Shown here piece by piece: positions 28,459 through 38,130 of a stretch of DNA of 64,000 bases. How positions within the stretch are numbered: position 1 is the stretch's first letter; each line of letters begins with the position of its first letter. Under the pieces are notes generated by a model. It made no database searches. It was not told the DNA's origin and saw only the letters and a program-made list of their open reading frames with translations. Made by a program: the position numbers and the translations under genes. This DNA comes from CAWCJL01 sp963795775 (lineage in GTDB: Bacteria; Acidobacteriota; Terriglobia; Terriglobales; Acidobacteriaceae). The stretch covers positions 496,001-560,000 of the forward strand of contig CAWCJL010000005.1 of NCBI GenBank assembly GCA_963795775.1, read 5' to 3'.

Positions 28459-30054
28459 TCAGGCGGAGACAGAGAGGGCGGGCGTGCTGGCTTCCACTGC
28501 AGAAGGACGGAACTGTACCGGGAGAAAAAGACGGAACACTGTGCCGGAAGCAGCGTGGCCCTGCGGCTGCGCCTGCCGGCTGCGTACGCGCATGATGCCG
28601 CTGTGCTTGGCGAGGATGTTCTGGCTCACCCACAGACCCAGTCCCGTGCCGGTCATACCCTTGGTCGAGTAGAAGGCCTCGAAGGCTCGCCGCTGTGTTT
28701 CACGGTTCATCCCGTATCCTGTATCCGCGACGGTGACGATAACACCACGTTCTCCGGTCATCCAGTTGCGGCCAGGCCGGGTCTTCAGAATCAGCGTCCC
28801 GCCGCCCTTGTTCATCGCGTCCACCGCATTGCCGACCAGGTTCGCCAGCACCTGGCGAATCTCCCCGTCAAAGCCGGTCACCGGGGGCACGGACCCATAG
28901 CGCCGGTCCACATGAATCCCGAAGCCGCGGCAGCGCGGTTCGTAAAGCGTGACCACCGTGTCCAGGAGTTCGCTGATCTGCATTTCGACCGGGCGCGTGC
29001 TTTGCCGGTAGAACCGCAATGTCTGTGTGGCGATCTGCGTTACCCGGTTCAACTCCTGCTGGGCCATGTGCAGGTACTCGCGGCCTTGTGGGTCGATATC
29101 CCGCATATCCAGCAGGTAAAGACAGTTGGTGACGGACTCGAGCGGGTTGTTGATTTCGTGCGCGATCGAAGCTGCGAGGCGTCCGGTGGCGGCAAGCTTT
29201 TCCGTGCGGCGCAGCACCTCTTCGCTCAGCTTTTGTTCCGTCAGGTCCACGAAGAAAGCGGCGATCTGCCCCCGCGCCGTCTCGTCCGGCCCAAGAGCCG
29301 TAAGCCCCACCAGGAGCGGGATGTCTTCACCACTGCGCGTGCGGCATACTCCTTCAAAGGGCCGCGAGCGCACGTTCTCTGCCAGACCTTTCCGGTCCTG
29401 CGAAAAGCTGGCCCAGCCTTCCAGTCCCAGGATTTCCGCGAGTAATACGCGGCCGCCACGCAAATCCGCCTCGGTGTAGCCCAGCATGCGTTCGATCGCG
29501 TGATTGGCGTACACCACCTTGTCGTCATCCTGGAGAATCAGCAGCCCGACGGGCATGGCCTCCACCAGGCGGTGAAAGCGCTCTTCGCTGGCGCGCAGGG
29601 CGCGCTCCGTCTCGTGCCGCTGGCGTCGCGCCTGGGCCTCACCTATCTCGCGTTCGATCGCGGGGACCAGACGCGTCAGGTTCTGCTTAGAGACGTAGTC
29701 GTGGGCCCCCGCTCGCATGGCTGCGACGGCGGTCTCTTCGCTCACTGCACCGGACATCATGATGAAGGGGATGTCCGCGCCGTGATGCTTCAGCAATTGC
29801 AGCGCCGCGGGCGCACTGAAGGTGGGCAAATTGTAGTCGGCCAGGATGATGTCCCAGTCGCTTTCCGGGTCCGACAAGGCAATCTGCATCGCCTGCGCGG
29901 TTTCCACGCGCGTGATGGCGGCCGCGTATCCGGAGCGGCGGAAGTGGCGCCCGATCAGGAGTGTGTCCTCTTCGCTATCCTCGACCAGCAGAACGCGAAG
30001 AGACTTTTGCTCTAGCGATTGAGCGGACGCGGGCATTCGTTCAGCACCAGCCAA
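28459..30054 (-). CDS. Receiver-PAS-histidine kinase
   Basis: 531 aa from 30054; an inner ATG at 30036 is possible. Receiver domain about 20-140 with phospho-acceptor D73 (ILADYNLPTFS). PAS domain about 155-272. HisKA with H299 (SIAHEINNPLES). HATPase with N box NLVGNAVDAM, G1 DTGYGM and G2 GTGLGLWVS. No TM segment, so a cytoplasmic sensor. The N-terminal receiver suggests input from another kinase, and the PAS may bind a ligand or sense redox. It overlaps the upstream receiver gene by 43 bp, so the two are surely one unit. Confidence 0.9.
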   Translation of the reverse strand: MAGAERMPASAQSLEQKSLRVLLVEDSEEDTLLIGRHFRRSGYAAAITRVETAQAMQIALSDPESDWDIILADYNLPTFSAPAALQLLKHHGADIPFIMMSGAVSEETAVAAMRAGAHDYVSKQNLTRLVPAIEREIGEAQARRQRHETERALRASEERFHRLVEAMPVGLLILQDDDKVVYANHAIERMLGYTEADLRGGRVLLAEILGLEGWASFSQDRKGLAENVRSRPFEGVCRTRSGEDIPLLVGLTALGPDETARGQIAAFFVDLTEQKLSEEVLRRTEKLAATGRLAASIAHEINNPLESVTNCLYLLDMRDIDPQGREYLHMAQQELNRVTQIATQTLRFYRQSTRPVEMQISELLDTVVTLYEPRCRGFGIHVDRRYGSVPPVTGFDGEIRQVLANLVGNAVDAMNKGGGTLILKTRPGRNWMTGERGVIVTVADTGYGMNRETQRRAFEAFYSTKGMTGTGLGLWVSQNILAKHSGIMRVRSRQAQPQGHAASGTVFRLFLPVQFRPSAVEASTPALSVSA

Positions 30055-30458
30055 TACATGCCAAGTTGCCGGGTGGCTTCTGCAAACTGATCGAAGTTGA
30101 CCGGCTTGCGGATGTAGCTGTTCACGCCGAGCGTATAGCTCCGCAGCATATCGCTTTCCTCGTCGGAGGAGGTAAGGATGACGACCGGGAGCATGCGGGT
30201 CTTCTCGGATTCGCGGATACGGCGCAGCACCTCAAGTCCGTCGATCTTGGGAAGCTTCAGATCGAGCAAAATGACCTGCGGCGTCTGTTCCAGCGCGTCG
30301 GGGCCGGTGCCGAAGAGCATCTCCAAAGCCTCTTCGCCGTCGCGCGCTACCTGGATGTTGTTGGCTATGTTGGATTTACGCAAGGCGCGAATGGTCAGTG
30401 CCTCGTGGTCCGGGTCGTCTTCCACTAACAGTATCATGCGCTCGCTTTCGGGCATCAC
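30012..30458 (-). CDS. Response regulator, receiver only (Rcp1-like)
   Basis: 148 aa. E13-D14-D15, phospho-acceptor D66 (ILLDLKLPKIDG), T96 (ILTSSD) and K118 (YIRKPV) are all present. The long beta4-alpha4 region and the DLKLPK motif match the Rcp1 class, which usually pairs with phytochrome-like or PAS kinases. The 3' end overlaps the kinase gene at 28459-30054, so it is its likely partner. Confidence 0.9.
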   Translation of the reverse strand: MMPESERMILLVEDDPDHEALTIRALRKSNIANNIQVARDGEEALEMLFGTGPDALEQTPQVILLDLKLPKIDGLEVLRRIRESEKTRMLPVVILTSSDEESDMLRSYTLGVNSYIRKPVNFDQFAEATRQLGMYWLVLNECPRPLNR

Positions 30459-30534
30459 CAGCTATCCTACCGTAGATTCTATGAGTTGCGGACGGGAGAG
30501 AAGCGGATCGCGGTACGGCCGCGGGTATACGCCG

Positions 30535-32309
30535 CTAACCCTCGAGCTTGTACTTAGTTTCGGCAAGCCGGTACAACGGGCGCCAGACGAGGCGGTTGAT
30601 GGTGACCACCATCAGTGCCATCAGGATGGTAGCCATCAGCAGAATCGCGAACTGGCCGTGGTCAGTAGCACGGCTGATCTCCGCGCCGAGGCCCAGTGTC
30701 TGCAGCGTCTGTCCGCGCAGGTGGAAATACTCGGCGATAATGCTGGCGTTCCATGCGCCGCCGGATGCAGTCACGAGGCCAGTGATCAGGTAGGGAAAGA
30801 TACCGGGCAGAATGACGGTCCTCCAGCGCTGCAAGCTGCTGAAATGAAACAGGTCGGCTACTTCCTTGAGGTCGGAAGGGATCGCGATGGCGCCGGCGAT
30901 GACATTGAACAGGATGTACCACTGCGTTCCAAGCAGCATCAGGACAATTGATCCGATCCCGAGTCCTCCGCCAAGGCGCACCAGGAGCAGCAGCAGCACC
31001 GGAAAGAGTGCAGTGGCAGGTACGGATGCTGCTATCTGGGCGAGCGGCTGGGCAATCCGCGCCAGCCGGGGATGGAAGCCGATGGCCACCCCGGCCGGAA
31101 TCGCCCATGCGGAAGCAAGCAGCAGGGAAAGGTTGACCCGGAGGAAGGTGGCCGCAGCCCCCTTCAACAACTGGAGGAACTCGCCTTCGGTCACGTTGCG
31201 CAGCAGCAAAAGTGCGTGGATCGCGGCAAAAATCGCCAAAGCCACACCGAAGGTGAGCAGGACGCCTTGGGTGATGAGCGAGCGCCGGCTGCGCCGCGCC
31301 GCTCTCTCCGGCACTGCCAGCGCGTGCATGCGCCGCCGCGCAAAACCCATGTCGATACGCTCAGTTACGGGCACAATTGTTCGCAGGCGCAGCCATTCCA
31401 GCACGTTCGAGTTGCGCAGGGCGTACAGGATGGGCGACGTGATGCGATCGCTGCTTTCTACCTGCTCGAACTTGAACTTGTCCGCCCACACGATTACCGG
31501 CCGCCATATGAGCTGATCCGTGAGCACGATGATCGCGATCATGGTCAGCAGACCCCAGATCATCGCGCGCGTGTCGCCGATGCTGGCCGCGGTCTGCAGA
31601 TAGGAGCCGAGCCCGGGGAGGCGGAAATCACGATCGCCGAGGACGAACATCTCGCACGCCATCAGGAAAAACCAGCCGCCCGCGACCGACACCATGGAGT
31701 TCCAGACGAGGCCGATGGCGGAGTAGGGCAGTTCGAGTTGCCAAAAGCGCTGCCACGCAGAGAATCCGTAGATGGCGGTGGCTTCGCGCAGCTCCCGCGG
31801 AATGCTGCGGATAGAGGAGTAGAACGAGAACGCCATGTTCCACACCTGCCCGGTAAAGATGAGCAGGATGGCGCCGAGCTCGAGCCCGAGCTGGTGCGTG
31901 GGGATGAGCGACACCATCGCCAGCATGACCCCAGGTAGGAAGCTGAGCACCGGGATGGATTGCAGAATATCCAGCATGGCGATCATCAGCGCTTCTGCCC
32001 GCGGATGGTAAGCGGCGAAGTAGCCATAGCCCACGGCGAAGATCAGGCTCAGCAGATAGGCGATCCCGATGCGGACGACGGAGTAAAGCGCATAAAGCGG
32101 CAGCGCGCCGGCGGAGCGGGAAAGCTCGACTTCCGGCACGGGCTGGCTGAACCAATATTGCCGATGAGCACCACAGCATAGAAGGCGGCCAGGCAGATGG
32201 CCGCGACCGCGATGTCCAGCAGGAACGGCCAGGAGCGGGCCGGCACCAGCGTGCGCGACAGCGTGTGGCTCGGGTGAACGGAAGGGTTCACGCTGCGCGT
32301 TTCGTTCAC
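30535..32309 (-). CDS. ABC transporter tandem permease (NitT/TauT-like), one frameshift
   Basis: The protein has two BPD_transp_1 (MetI-like) units in one chain, each with an EAA-type loop (ELREATAIYGFSAWQRFWQLELP and DLKEVADLFHFSSLQRWRTVILP). It starts at GTG 32309, overlapping the ATP-binding gene's stop as GTGA. The frame breaks near 32155-32162: the N-terminal part (MNETRSVNP ... VVLIGNI) joins WFSQPVPEVELSRSAGALP after a one-base correction, giving about 590 aa. It forms the membrane channel of the transporter with the product of the upstream gene. No periplasmic binding protein is encoded nearby. Substrate unknown. Confidence 0.85.
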
Positions 32310-33646
32310 TCCGACTTGACCTCTTCCTGCACGGAATCTGCGGTCACCTCGGTCTCGGGCAGAACGAAGCGACGGCGGCTTGCGTCAAAGTCGAACAACT
32401 CCGCATAGCGGCCCCAGTTGACGGCCGTCTCGAGCTGTTTCAGCGTCTCTTCCTGGCTGAACTGCTCATCCAGCATGTCGAGGAAAAACTCTTCCGGAAC
32501 CGTGTGGTCGTTCTTGGTGCTGAGCGCACGTGTGATCTGGCGTAGCAGCAGGACGTGCTCGAGCGCCGACTTGCGGAAGACTTCTTTTTGCGCGAGGATT
32601 TCGGACTCGGCAAACTCGCGTCCGGGCGCGGTAATGGCGGCATCGCCCTCTTCCACTTTGAGAAAGCCGAGCAATTGCGCGGCATCCACAATTGGCAGCA
32701 GGTCATCAATCTCGAAGGAGAGCTCGTCAGCGAGGCGATAGATATCGTCCCGTCCGCCGCGGTCGATCAGCAGTTCGAGCAGTCCAGCGATACCGCCCGG
32801 GCGCGCATGGGGCAGCATCTGGTAATGCATCTGGCGCTGGTCGCGGACTGCCGGATTTTCCGGCGCCGTCGCGGGTGCAACATCGGGGCGCGTGAGCACC
32901 TTGTAGATGTAGTCCACGAGCTGCGTGAAGAACTGCGATTTGCGCTGCCGCGGATGGGGCAGGGTGACGCGGAAATCGGTGCGCACGTGCCCCGGATTCC
33001 GCCCCAGCACGATGATGCGGTCGGCCAGCAGCACCGCTTCTTCGATATTGTGCGTGACTAGAAAGATGCTGCGTGTGGGGATCGTCTTCTTGTGCCACAG
33101 CTCCAGCAGCTCGCTGCGCAGGTTTTCCGCAGTCAGGACGTCGAGGGCGGAGAAGGGCTCGTCCATGAAAAGCACTTCCGGCTGGACTACGAGCGCCCGG
33201 GCAAAGCCGACGCGCTGCCGCATGCCGCCGGAGAGTTCCTTGGGATAGGCGGCCTGGAAGCCATCGAGGCCGACGGTGTCCAGGATGCGCAGGCTCCGCT
33301 CGCGGCGTTCGTCGGCGTCGAGGCCACGCGCCTTGAGCGGCGCTTCCACGTTGTCCAGCACGGTGAGCCAGGGGAAGAGCGCAAAGCTCTGGAAGACGAT
33401 GGAGACGTTGATGGGCGTTTCGCCGATCGGCTTTTCGTGCCAGAAGACCTGCCCGCCGGAAGGTTTCGTCAGCCCGGTGAGCATGCGCAGGAGCGTGGAT
33501 TTGCCTGAGCCGGACGGACCGAGCAACGCAACGATCTCATCCGGAACGATCGACAGGTCGGTGGGCGCGATCACCTGGATTCGGTTTTCGCTGGGCTGCG
33601 CGTAGTATTTTTCGACCTGCTGTGCGCGGATGATGGTCTCTGCCAT
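32306..33646 (-). CDS. ABC transporter ATP-binding protein with C-terminal AAA-associated domain
   Basis: 446 aa from the ATG at 33646 (MAETIIRAQQVEKYY), with a GAAAGG RBS; the longer frame to 33688 has no support. The ABC domain has Walker A GPSGSGKST, Q-loop QSFALFPW, signature LSGGMRQR, Walker B VLFMDEPFSALD and H-loop THNIEEA. The C-terminal 170 residues match the AAA_assoc_C extension found in a subset of NitT/TauT-like transporters; they look like winged-helix regulatory sequence. It overlaps the permease gene by 4 bp. Confidence 0.92.
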   Translation of the reverse strand: MAETIIRAQQVEKYYAQPSENRIQVIAPTDLSIVPDEIVALLGPSGSGKSTLLRMLTGLTKPSGGQVFWHEKPIGETPINVSIVFQSFALFPWLTVLDNVEAPLKARGLDADERRERSLRILDTVGLDGFQAAYPKELSGGMRQRVGFARALVVQPEVLFMDEPFSALDVLTAENLRSELLELWHKKTIPTRSIFLVTHNIEEAVLLADRIIVLGRNPGHVRTDFRVTLPHPRQRKSQFFTQLVDYIYKVLTRPDVAPATAPENPAVRDQRQMHYQMLPHARPGGIAGLLELLIDRGGRDDIYRLADELSFEIDDLLPIVDAAQLLGFLKVEEGDAAITAPGREFAESEILAQKEVFRKSALEHVLLLRQITRALSTKNDHTVPEEFFLDMLDEQFSQEETLKQLETAVNWGRYAELFDFDASRRRFVLPETEVTADSVQEEVKSE

Positions 33647-33921
33647 GGCGGCCTTTCGCTCTCTCTGTTGCTGCGCATTGTGCCACATCCCACCCTAGGG
33701 CGTGCGACCAGCCGGTGCTTTGCGGAGACGCGAACGAACTGCCTCGCGCACCGCCAGGACCGATTGTAAGTTTCTGGGATTGCTGGAAGATGAAGGCATC
33801 TCCCAGCAAAAAGCGTATCATCCAAGCGAGGGATTCATTGAGAGCTTGAGGAACTATGGGCCGGCGGTTTTTGCGCGGCCCGCGTCCAAAATGCCGGCGC
33901 AATGGGTAAGAGAAGGAGCGA

Positions 33922-34293
33922 ATGTCCGATTCACAGATGAAACTTAAGGTCCTGGTGGCAGACGATGAACGCGTAATTGCCGACACACTTGCCATCATTC
34001 TGAACCAGAGCGGCTTTCAAGCCACGGCAGTGTACAGCGGAGAAAAGGCCGTGGAAACGGCGAAGAGCCTTCGCCCGGACATGTTGATCTCCGACGTGAT
34101 CATGACGGACATGAACGGCATCGATGCCGCAATCAAGATCCGCACCATGCTGCCCGAGTGCAAGATCCTGCTGTTCTCAGGCCAGGCCGCGACTGCCGAT
34201 CTGCTGGATCGCGCCCGCGTCCAGGGGCACGAGTTCGAGATCCTCGCCAAGCCCGTACATCCGCAGGATCTGCTCGCGCGCCTGCGCAGCTAA
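33922..34293 (+). CDS. Single-domain response regulator (receiver only)
   Basis: 123 aa, with AAGGAG just upstream of the ATG. D14/D15, phospho-acceptor D58 (MLISDVIMTDMNG), S86 (LLFSGQ) and K110 (ILAKPVHP) are present. No output domain and no adjacent kinase. Similar in length to the receiver at 4418-4801 but only moderately alike in sequence. Probably part of a phosphorelay or a CheY-like adaptor. Confidence 0.88.
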   Translation: MSDSQMKLKVLVADDERVIADTLAIILNQSGFQATAVYSGEKAVETAKSLRPDMLISDVIMTDMNGIDAAIKIRTMLPECKILLFSGQAATADLLDRARVQGHEFEILAKPVHPQDLLARLRS

Positions 34294-34311
34294 CCCACAT
34301 TCTGAAGATTG

Positions 34312-34337
34312 CTCGCGCCGTCTGCGGAGGGCGCGAG
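34312..34337. terminator. Terminator-like hairpin between receiver gene and recR
   Basis: An 8-bp perfect stem (CTCGCGCC at 34312-34319, GGCGCGAG at 34330-34337) with a 10-nt loop, followed by TTGGTTT on the + strand. It lies 18 bp after the receiver stop, and recR converges from the other side. Confidence 0.7.
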
Positions 34338-34397
34338 TTGGTTTGAGCGACAGGCGCCGGTCTGGCGCGGCAGCTTCCGCCTATCATCCCGCCGTGC

Positions 34398-34997
34398 TTA
34401 AACTTCGCGCCGCCACTCCAGCGCGCGCGACATCGTCACCTCATCCGCGTACTCGATGTCGCTGCCGGCGGGCACGCCCGTCGCGATACGCGTGATTCGT
34501 ACAGGCAACGGCTTCAGCATATCTGCCAGGTAGGACGCGGTCGCTTCGCCTTCGAGCGTGGGACTGGTGGCTAGGATTACCTCTTCCACTTCGCCGCCTT
34601 CGACGCGCGCCAGCAGATTGCCGGTGCGCAAATGCTCCGGCGCAACGCCGTGCAAGGGCGAGAGCGTTCCATGCAACACGTGATAGACGCCGTTGTAGGT
34701 GCGCGTGCGTTCCACCGCGGCAATGTTGGTCGGCTCCTCCACCACGCACACCTGCCGCTGGTTGCGTGTGGCGCTTGTGCAGTACACGCACGGATCCACG
34801 TCGGTGATGTTGTTGCACACCGAGCAGAGGCGGAGTTGTGTCTTAAGGTCGCGCACGGCATCGGCCAGCGCCGCGGCATCTGCTTCGCTCGAGCGCAGGA
34901 CGTGGAAGGCGAGTCGCTGCGCGTTCTTTGTGCCGATGCCGGGGAGCTTGCGAAACTCCTCGATCAGCCGCGCCATGGGTTCTGCAAAACGGGACAC
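34398..34997 (-). CDS. recR: Recombination mediator protein RecR
   Basis: 199 aa, typical. N-terminal helix-hairpin-helix (LPGIGTKNAQRLAFHV), zinc finger CSVC-x-CVYC at about 58-74, Toprim domain (VCVVEEPTNIAAVE, the conserved LLARVEGGEVEEVILATSP region) and the final Walker-like GSDIEYADE. With RecO and RecF it loads RecA at gaps during repair. It completes the dnaX-ybaB-recR order common to many bacteria, all on the minus strand. Confidence 0.97.
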   Translation of the reverse strand: MSRFAEPMARLIEEFRKLPGIGTKNAQRLAFHVLRSSEADAAALADAVRDLKTQLRLCSVCNNITDVDPCVYCTSATRNQRQVCVVEEPTNIAAVERTRTYNGVYHVLHGTLSPLHGVAPEHLRTGNLLARVEGGEVEEVILATSPTLEGEATASYLADMLKPLPVRITRIATGVPAGSDIEYADEVTMSRALEWRREV

Positions 34998-35045
34998 GCT
35001 ATTTGTCTTTCGTGCGCTCCGTCAAAGGAGCGCTGTTGATGACGG

Positions 35046-35366
35046 CTAGAAACCCGGGAGATTGAGGCCGCCCAGCAGGCCGGAGACGCTGCCCTGCATC
35101 GCCTCATCCACGCGCCGCCCTGCTTCGTTCAGCGCGGCGATGATCAGGTCTTCGAGCATCTCCACGTCGGCACTATTCGCCCCCAGACCGGCCACTGCAG
35201 TGGGATCGATCTTGAGCGCGAGCACCTGTTTTTGTCCGTTCATCTTTACTGTGACCACGCCGCCGCCCGCCGAAGCCTCAACCACGATTTGCGCAAGCTG
35301 CTGCTGAAGCTGCTCCTGCATCTGCTTGGCCTGGCCCAGCATTTGTTGCATTTCCGTCGGGTTCAC
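35046..35366 (-). CDS. YbaB/EbfC-family nucleoid-associated protein
   Basis: 106 aa. N-terminal Gln/Met-rich helix (MLGQAKQMQEQLQQQLAQI), then the conserved core VVEASAGGGVVTVKMNGQKQVLALKIDP and helix LEDLIIAALNEAGRRVDEAM. It forms DNA-binding dimers. It sits between dnaX and recR in the classical order. Confidence 0.95.
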   Translation of the reverse strand: MNPTEMQQMLGQAKQMQEQLQQQLAQIVVEASAGGGVVTVKMNGQKQVLALKIDPTAVAGLGANSADVEMLEDLIIAALNEAGRRVDEAMQGSVSGLLGGLNLPGF

Positions 35367-35411
35367 TGATCTGCTCCTGTTGCCATCGGTTTGGATGTAT
35401 GCTCTGCGCCG

Positions 35412-37529
35412 CTACCGCTTGTCCCGGAGATCGAGTACATTACGGACCTCGGCCCGAAAAAGCTCCTGCGCCTGCTTGACGAGCGGGTTTTCGAGCGCCA
35501 GCGCCTGGATGCTGCCCGTCGCTGCCGGCCGGCTCGCCGCCACTGAGCCCACGCCGGCCTCGCCCGGTATGACGCGCAGCTTCATGGTGATGCCGGCATC
35601 GGTGATGGCCTTTTTGGCAATGCGGTCTGCTTCCGGATTCATGGTGAGGCCGAGCATGGTCTTCTTGACGCCGACTTCGACCACGATCGTATCGCCGTCC
35701 ACCGACCAGCGGCCCGCGGCCAGCAAGGCTCCTGCGGTGTTATGGCCCTTTTCGTCGAGCGCCGTCGCGACCGCGTCGCGCAGACTGTCCAGGTCCACTC
35801 CAGGGCCGCCTGTCGGTTCATCTTCCGCAAGGTCCTCTTCGGCTGCGGCGCTGCGCCGCTCTTCTTCCGGCGTGGTGGTCCCGGTGATCTCCGGATTTGG
35901 CGGCTCATGCCGCATGGCGATCGCAATAGGGTCCGGCTCGGCGAACGCCACTGCGGCTGGCCCGGGGGTGCTTTCCAGCACCGCGACCGCACTCGCAGCG
36001 GTGCTGGCGCTGAGAGCCGGCATGGGCGCCGAGGTCCCCGATTCGGATGCCTGGCGTATTTCGATTGAAGGCTGCGAGTGCTGCCCGTTCGTGGGCTCCG
36101 CAGCGGATGCCTTCTCCGGTCCGGGCGCGTGCAGGCCTTGCGGGGCGTCGCCTGCCGTCTTGCGACGCGAGTCCGCCTCGAAGGGCGAGAACGCCGGGCG
36201 CGCAGGTGTGCTCTCCTGCGGCTTCGCAGGCGCACTCGAAGCGGGGCGTACCGGCGGTTCAGGGCGGACCGCGGGCGGGGCTGCGGATACCGCGGCGCTG
36301 CTTCTGCCTACCCCGGTGTCGCTGCGGGCCGGAGCAAGACCGGCTGGTGCGGCGGTCCGTGCTCCCGTACCCGGAAGCTGGCTCAGCACCTGCTCCAGCG
36401 GAATCAGCCGCTGCATGTGGACCAGTTTGAGCAAGCCCAGCTCCAGGTGGAAGCGCTGCTCCTGGCGATAGTTCAGCTCATCAAACGTCCGCAGCATGAC
36501 CTGCAGAAAACGCAGCAGGTCTTCTTCGGAGAAGAGCATGGCGGTGCGGGCTGCGCGGGCGCGCTCGTCGCTTGAAACCTGCAGCAGCTCCGTTTGCTCC
36601 CCGCCGACCTTGGCCATCAGGCAATTGCGCAGATAGCGCACAAACTGCCGTGCCAGTTGCGACGGGCTGTTGCCCGCATTCAGCAGGCGGTTGGTTTCCT
36701 CCATCACGGCGGTGCTGGCATTTTCGCTCACCGCTTCGAGCAGGCGTTCAAAGACGCTGTTGGGCACGCTGCCCATCAACTCGCGGATCTCCGCCGCATC
36801 CACCTGCGGCTTGCGATCCACCAGCGGAGCGCTGGCGATTGCCTGGTCCATGATGGAAAGTGCGTCGCGCATGGAGCCGTCGCCGGCTTCGGCCAGCAGC
36901 GCGAGCGCGTCTTCGGACGCGAGCACGCCTTCCTTCTCCGCAATGCTGCGCAGCTCGGACAGGATCTCGTCGAACTTCACTGCGTGAAAGCTGAAGTGCT
37001 GCGAACGCGAGCGGATAGTCTGCGGAATGTCCTCCGGCTGGGTGGTCGCCATCATGAAGACCACGTGCTCTGGCGGCTCTTCCAGGGTCTTCAGCAGCGC
37101 ATTGAAAGCCGCGTCCGTGATCTGGTGCGCTTCGTCGAGGATGTAAATCTTGTAGCGGTCGCGCGCGGGGCGGTAGCGGGCCGCATCGCGCAGCTCGCGA
37201 ATTTCATCGATGCCGCGGTTGGTGGCGGCGTCAATCTCAATTACGTCGACCGCATTACCGGCACGAATCTCCGTGCAGGAATCGCAGGTGCCGCAGGGCT
37301 CGGGTGTGGGCCGTTCGGGGGACCCGATGGCGCGCTGGCAGTTCAGCGCCATGGCCAGAACGCGGGCGATAGTGGTCTTACCGATGCCGCGGTGACCGCT
37401 GAAGATATAACCATGCGCGATGCGGTTCTGCTGCAACGCGTTCAGAAGGGTGCGAGTGACGTGCTCTTGTCCGGCAACGTCGCGGAAGTACTGGGGGCGG
37501 TATTTACGGGCTAAAACCTGGTAGGCCAT
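35412..37529 (-). CDS. dnaX: DNA polymerase III subunits gamma and tau
   Basis: 705 aa from the ATG at 37529 (MAYQVLARKYRPQYF); the frame extends 12 codons further but the family start is here. Walker A GHRGIGKTT (45-53), zinc-binding C64, C79, C82 and C85 (CGTCDSC), Walker B LDEAHQ, and sensor MATTQPEDIPQTIRSR. The AAA+ and collar region runs to about 370. A Pro/Ala-rich low-complexity tau linker (about 375-590) precedes a C-terminal domain. Clamp-loader subunit; whether a gamma form is made by frameshifting is not evident from an A-rich slip site. Confidence 0.96.
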   Translation of the reverse strand: MAYQVLARKYRPQYFRDVAGQEHVTRTLLNALQQNRIAHGYIFSGHRGIGKTTIARVLAMALNCQRAIGSPERPTPEPCGTCDSCTEIRAGNAVDVIEIDAATNRGIDEIRELRDAARYRPARDRYKIYILDEAHQITDAAFNALLKTLEEPPEHVVFMMATTQPEDIPQTIRSRSQHFSFHAVKFDEILSELRSIAEKEGVLASEDALALLAEAGDGSMRDALSIMDQAIASAPLVDRKPQVDAAEIRELMGSVPNSVFERLLEAVSENASTAVMEETNRLLNAGNSPSQLARQFVRYLRNCLMAKVGGEQTELLQVSSDERARAARTAMLFSEEDLLRFLQVMLRTFDELNYRQEQRFHLELGLLKLVHMQRLIPLEQVLSQLPGTGARTAAPAGLAPARSDTGVGRSSAAVSAAPPAVRPEPPVRPASSAPAKPQESTPARPAFSPFEADSRRKTAGDAPQGLHAPGPEKASAAEPTNGQHSQPSIEIRQASESGTSAPMPALSASTAASAVAVLESTPGPAAVAFAEPDPIAIAMRHEPPNPEITGTTTPEEERRSAAAEEDLAEDEPTGGPGVDLDSLRDAVATALDEKGHNTAGALLAAGRWSVDGDTIVVEVGVKKTMLGLTMNPEADRIAKKAITDAGITMKLRVIPGEAGVGSVAASRPAATGSIQALALENPLVKQAQELFRAEVRNVLDLRDKR

Positions 37530-37634
37530 GAGTTGGGGAAGGGAGCGCTGGGCAGCAACCCCCACCCCTCATTGTAGCCGTTCAGCCGGCCGGGAGGCGC
37601 CATTGCGGACAGGCCTCGGTGGATCTGCTGCCAA

Positions 37635-38084
37635 CTAGCGTCCAGCCGCTCGCGGACGGGCCGGAACACTGCGCCGGCTGCCGCCGCCCACCAGGCTGTC
37701 CAGCGCCAGCAGACCTCCTCCGGTAGTAACCAGCATGAGCGCAATGGCAAAAAGGGAGAGCGGAAACTCGAAGCCGCCCTGGCCCACCAGCCCATGATGG
37801 AAGTGCACTTTGAGAATGGCCACTGCCATATCGATGGCGACCGCAAAGGCGGCGATCCGCGTCAGAAGCCCGAGTATCAGCAGAATGCCCCCTACCAGTT
37901 CCGTGAAGGCGGCCAGGTAACCCATCCAGGGCGGCAGCCCCATGTGTGCCACCATGTGGACGAACCCAGGCAAGGCATTGTGCGGCACCACCTTGCTATA
38001 GCCGTGAAAAGCCATGATGACGCCCAACACCAGGCGCAACACGAGCGAGCCGAAAGGTTGCAGACGGTCAAGAAAGGAAATCAT
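37635..38084 (-). CDS. DoxX-family membrane protein
   Basis: 149 aa from the ATG at 38084, with a GGAG RBS; the longer upstream frame overlaps the neighbouring hydrolase gene. Four TM helices and the DoxX signature: LVLRLVLGVIMAFHGYSK, GYLAAFTELVGGILLILGLLTR, and a conserved AVAIDMAVAILKVH helix. DoxX/DoxD-like proteins are small inner-membrane proteins linked to quinone-related redox; specific function unknown. Confidence 0.88.
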   Translation of the reverse strand: MISFLDRLQPFGSLVLRLVLGVIMAFHGYSKVVPHNALPGFVHMVAHMGLPPWMGYLAAFTELVGGILLILGLLTRIAAFAVAIDMAVAILKVHFHHGLVGQGGFEFPLSLFAIALMLVTTGGGLLALDSLVGGGSRRSVPARPRAAGR

Positions 38085-38130
38085 AAGAAGCTCCGGACAA
38101 AGGAAGTGCTCTGCTGAAGATAGCAGGCTG

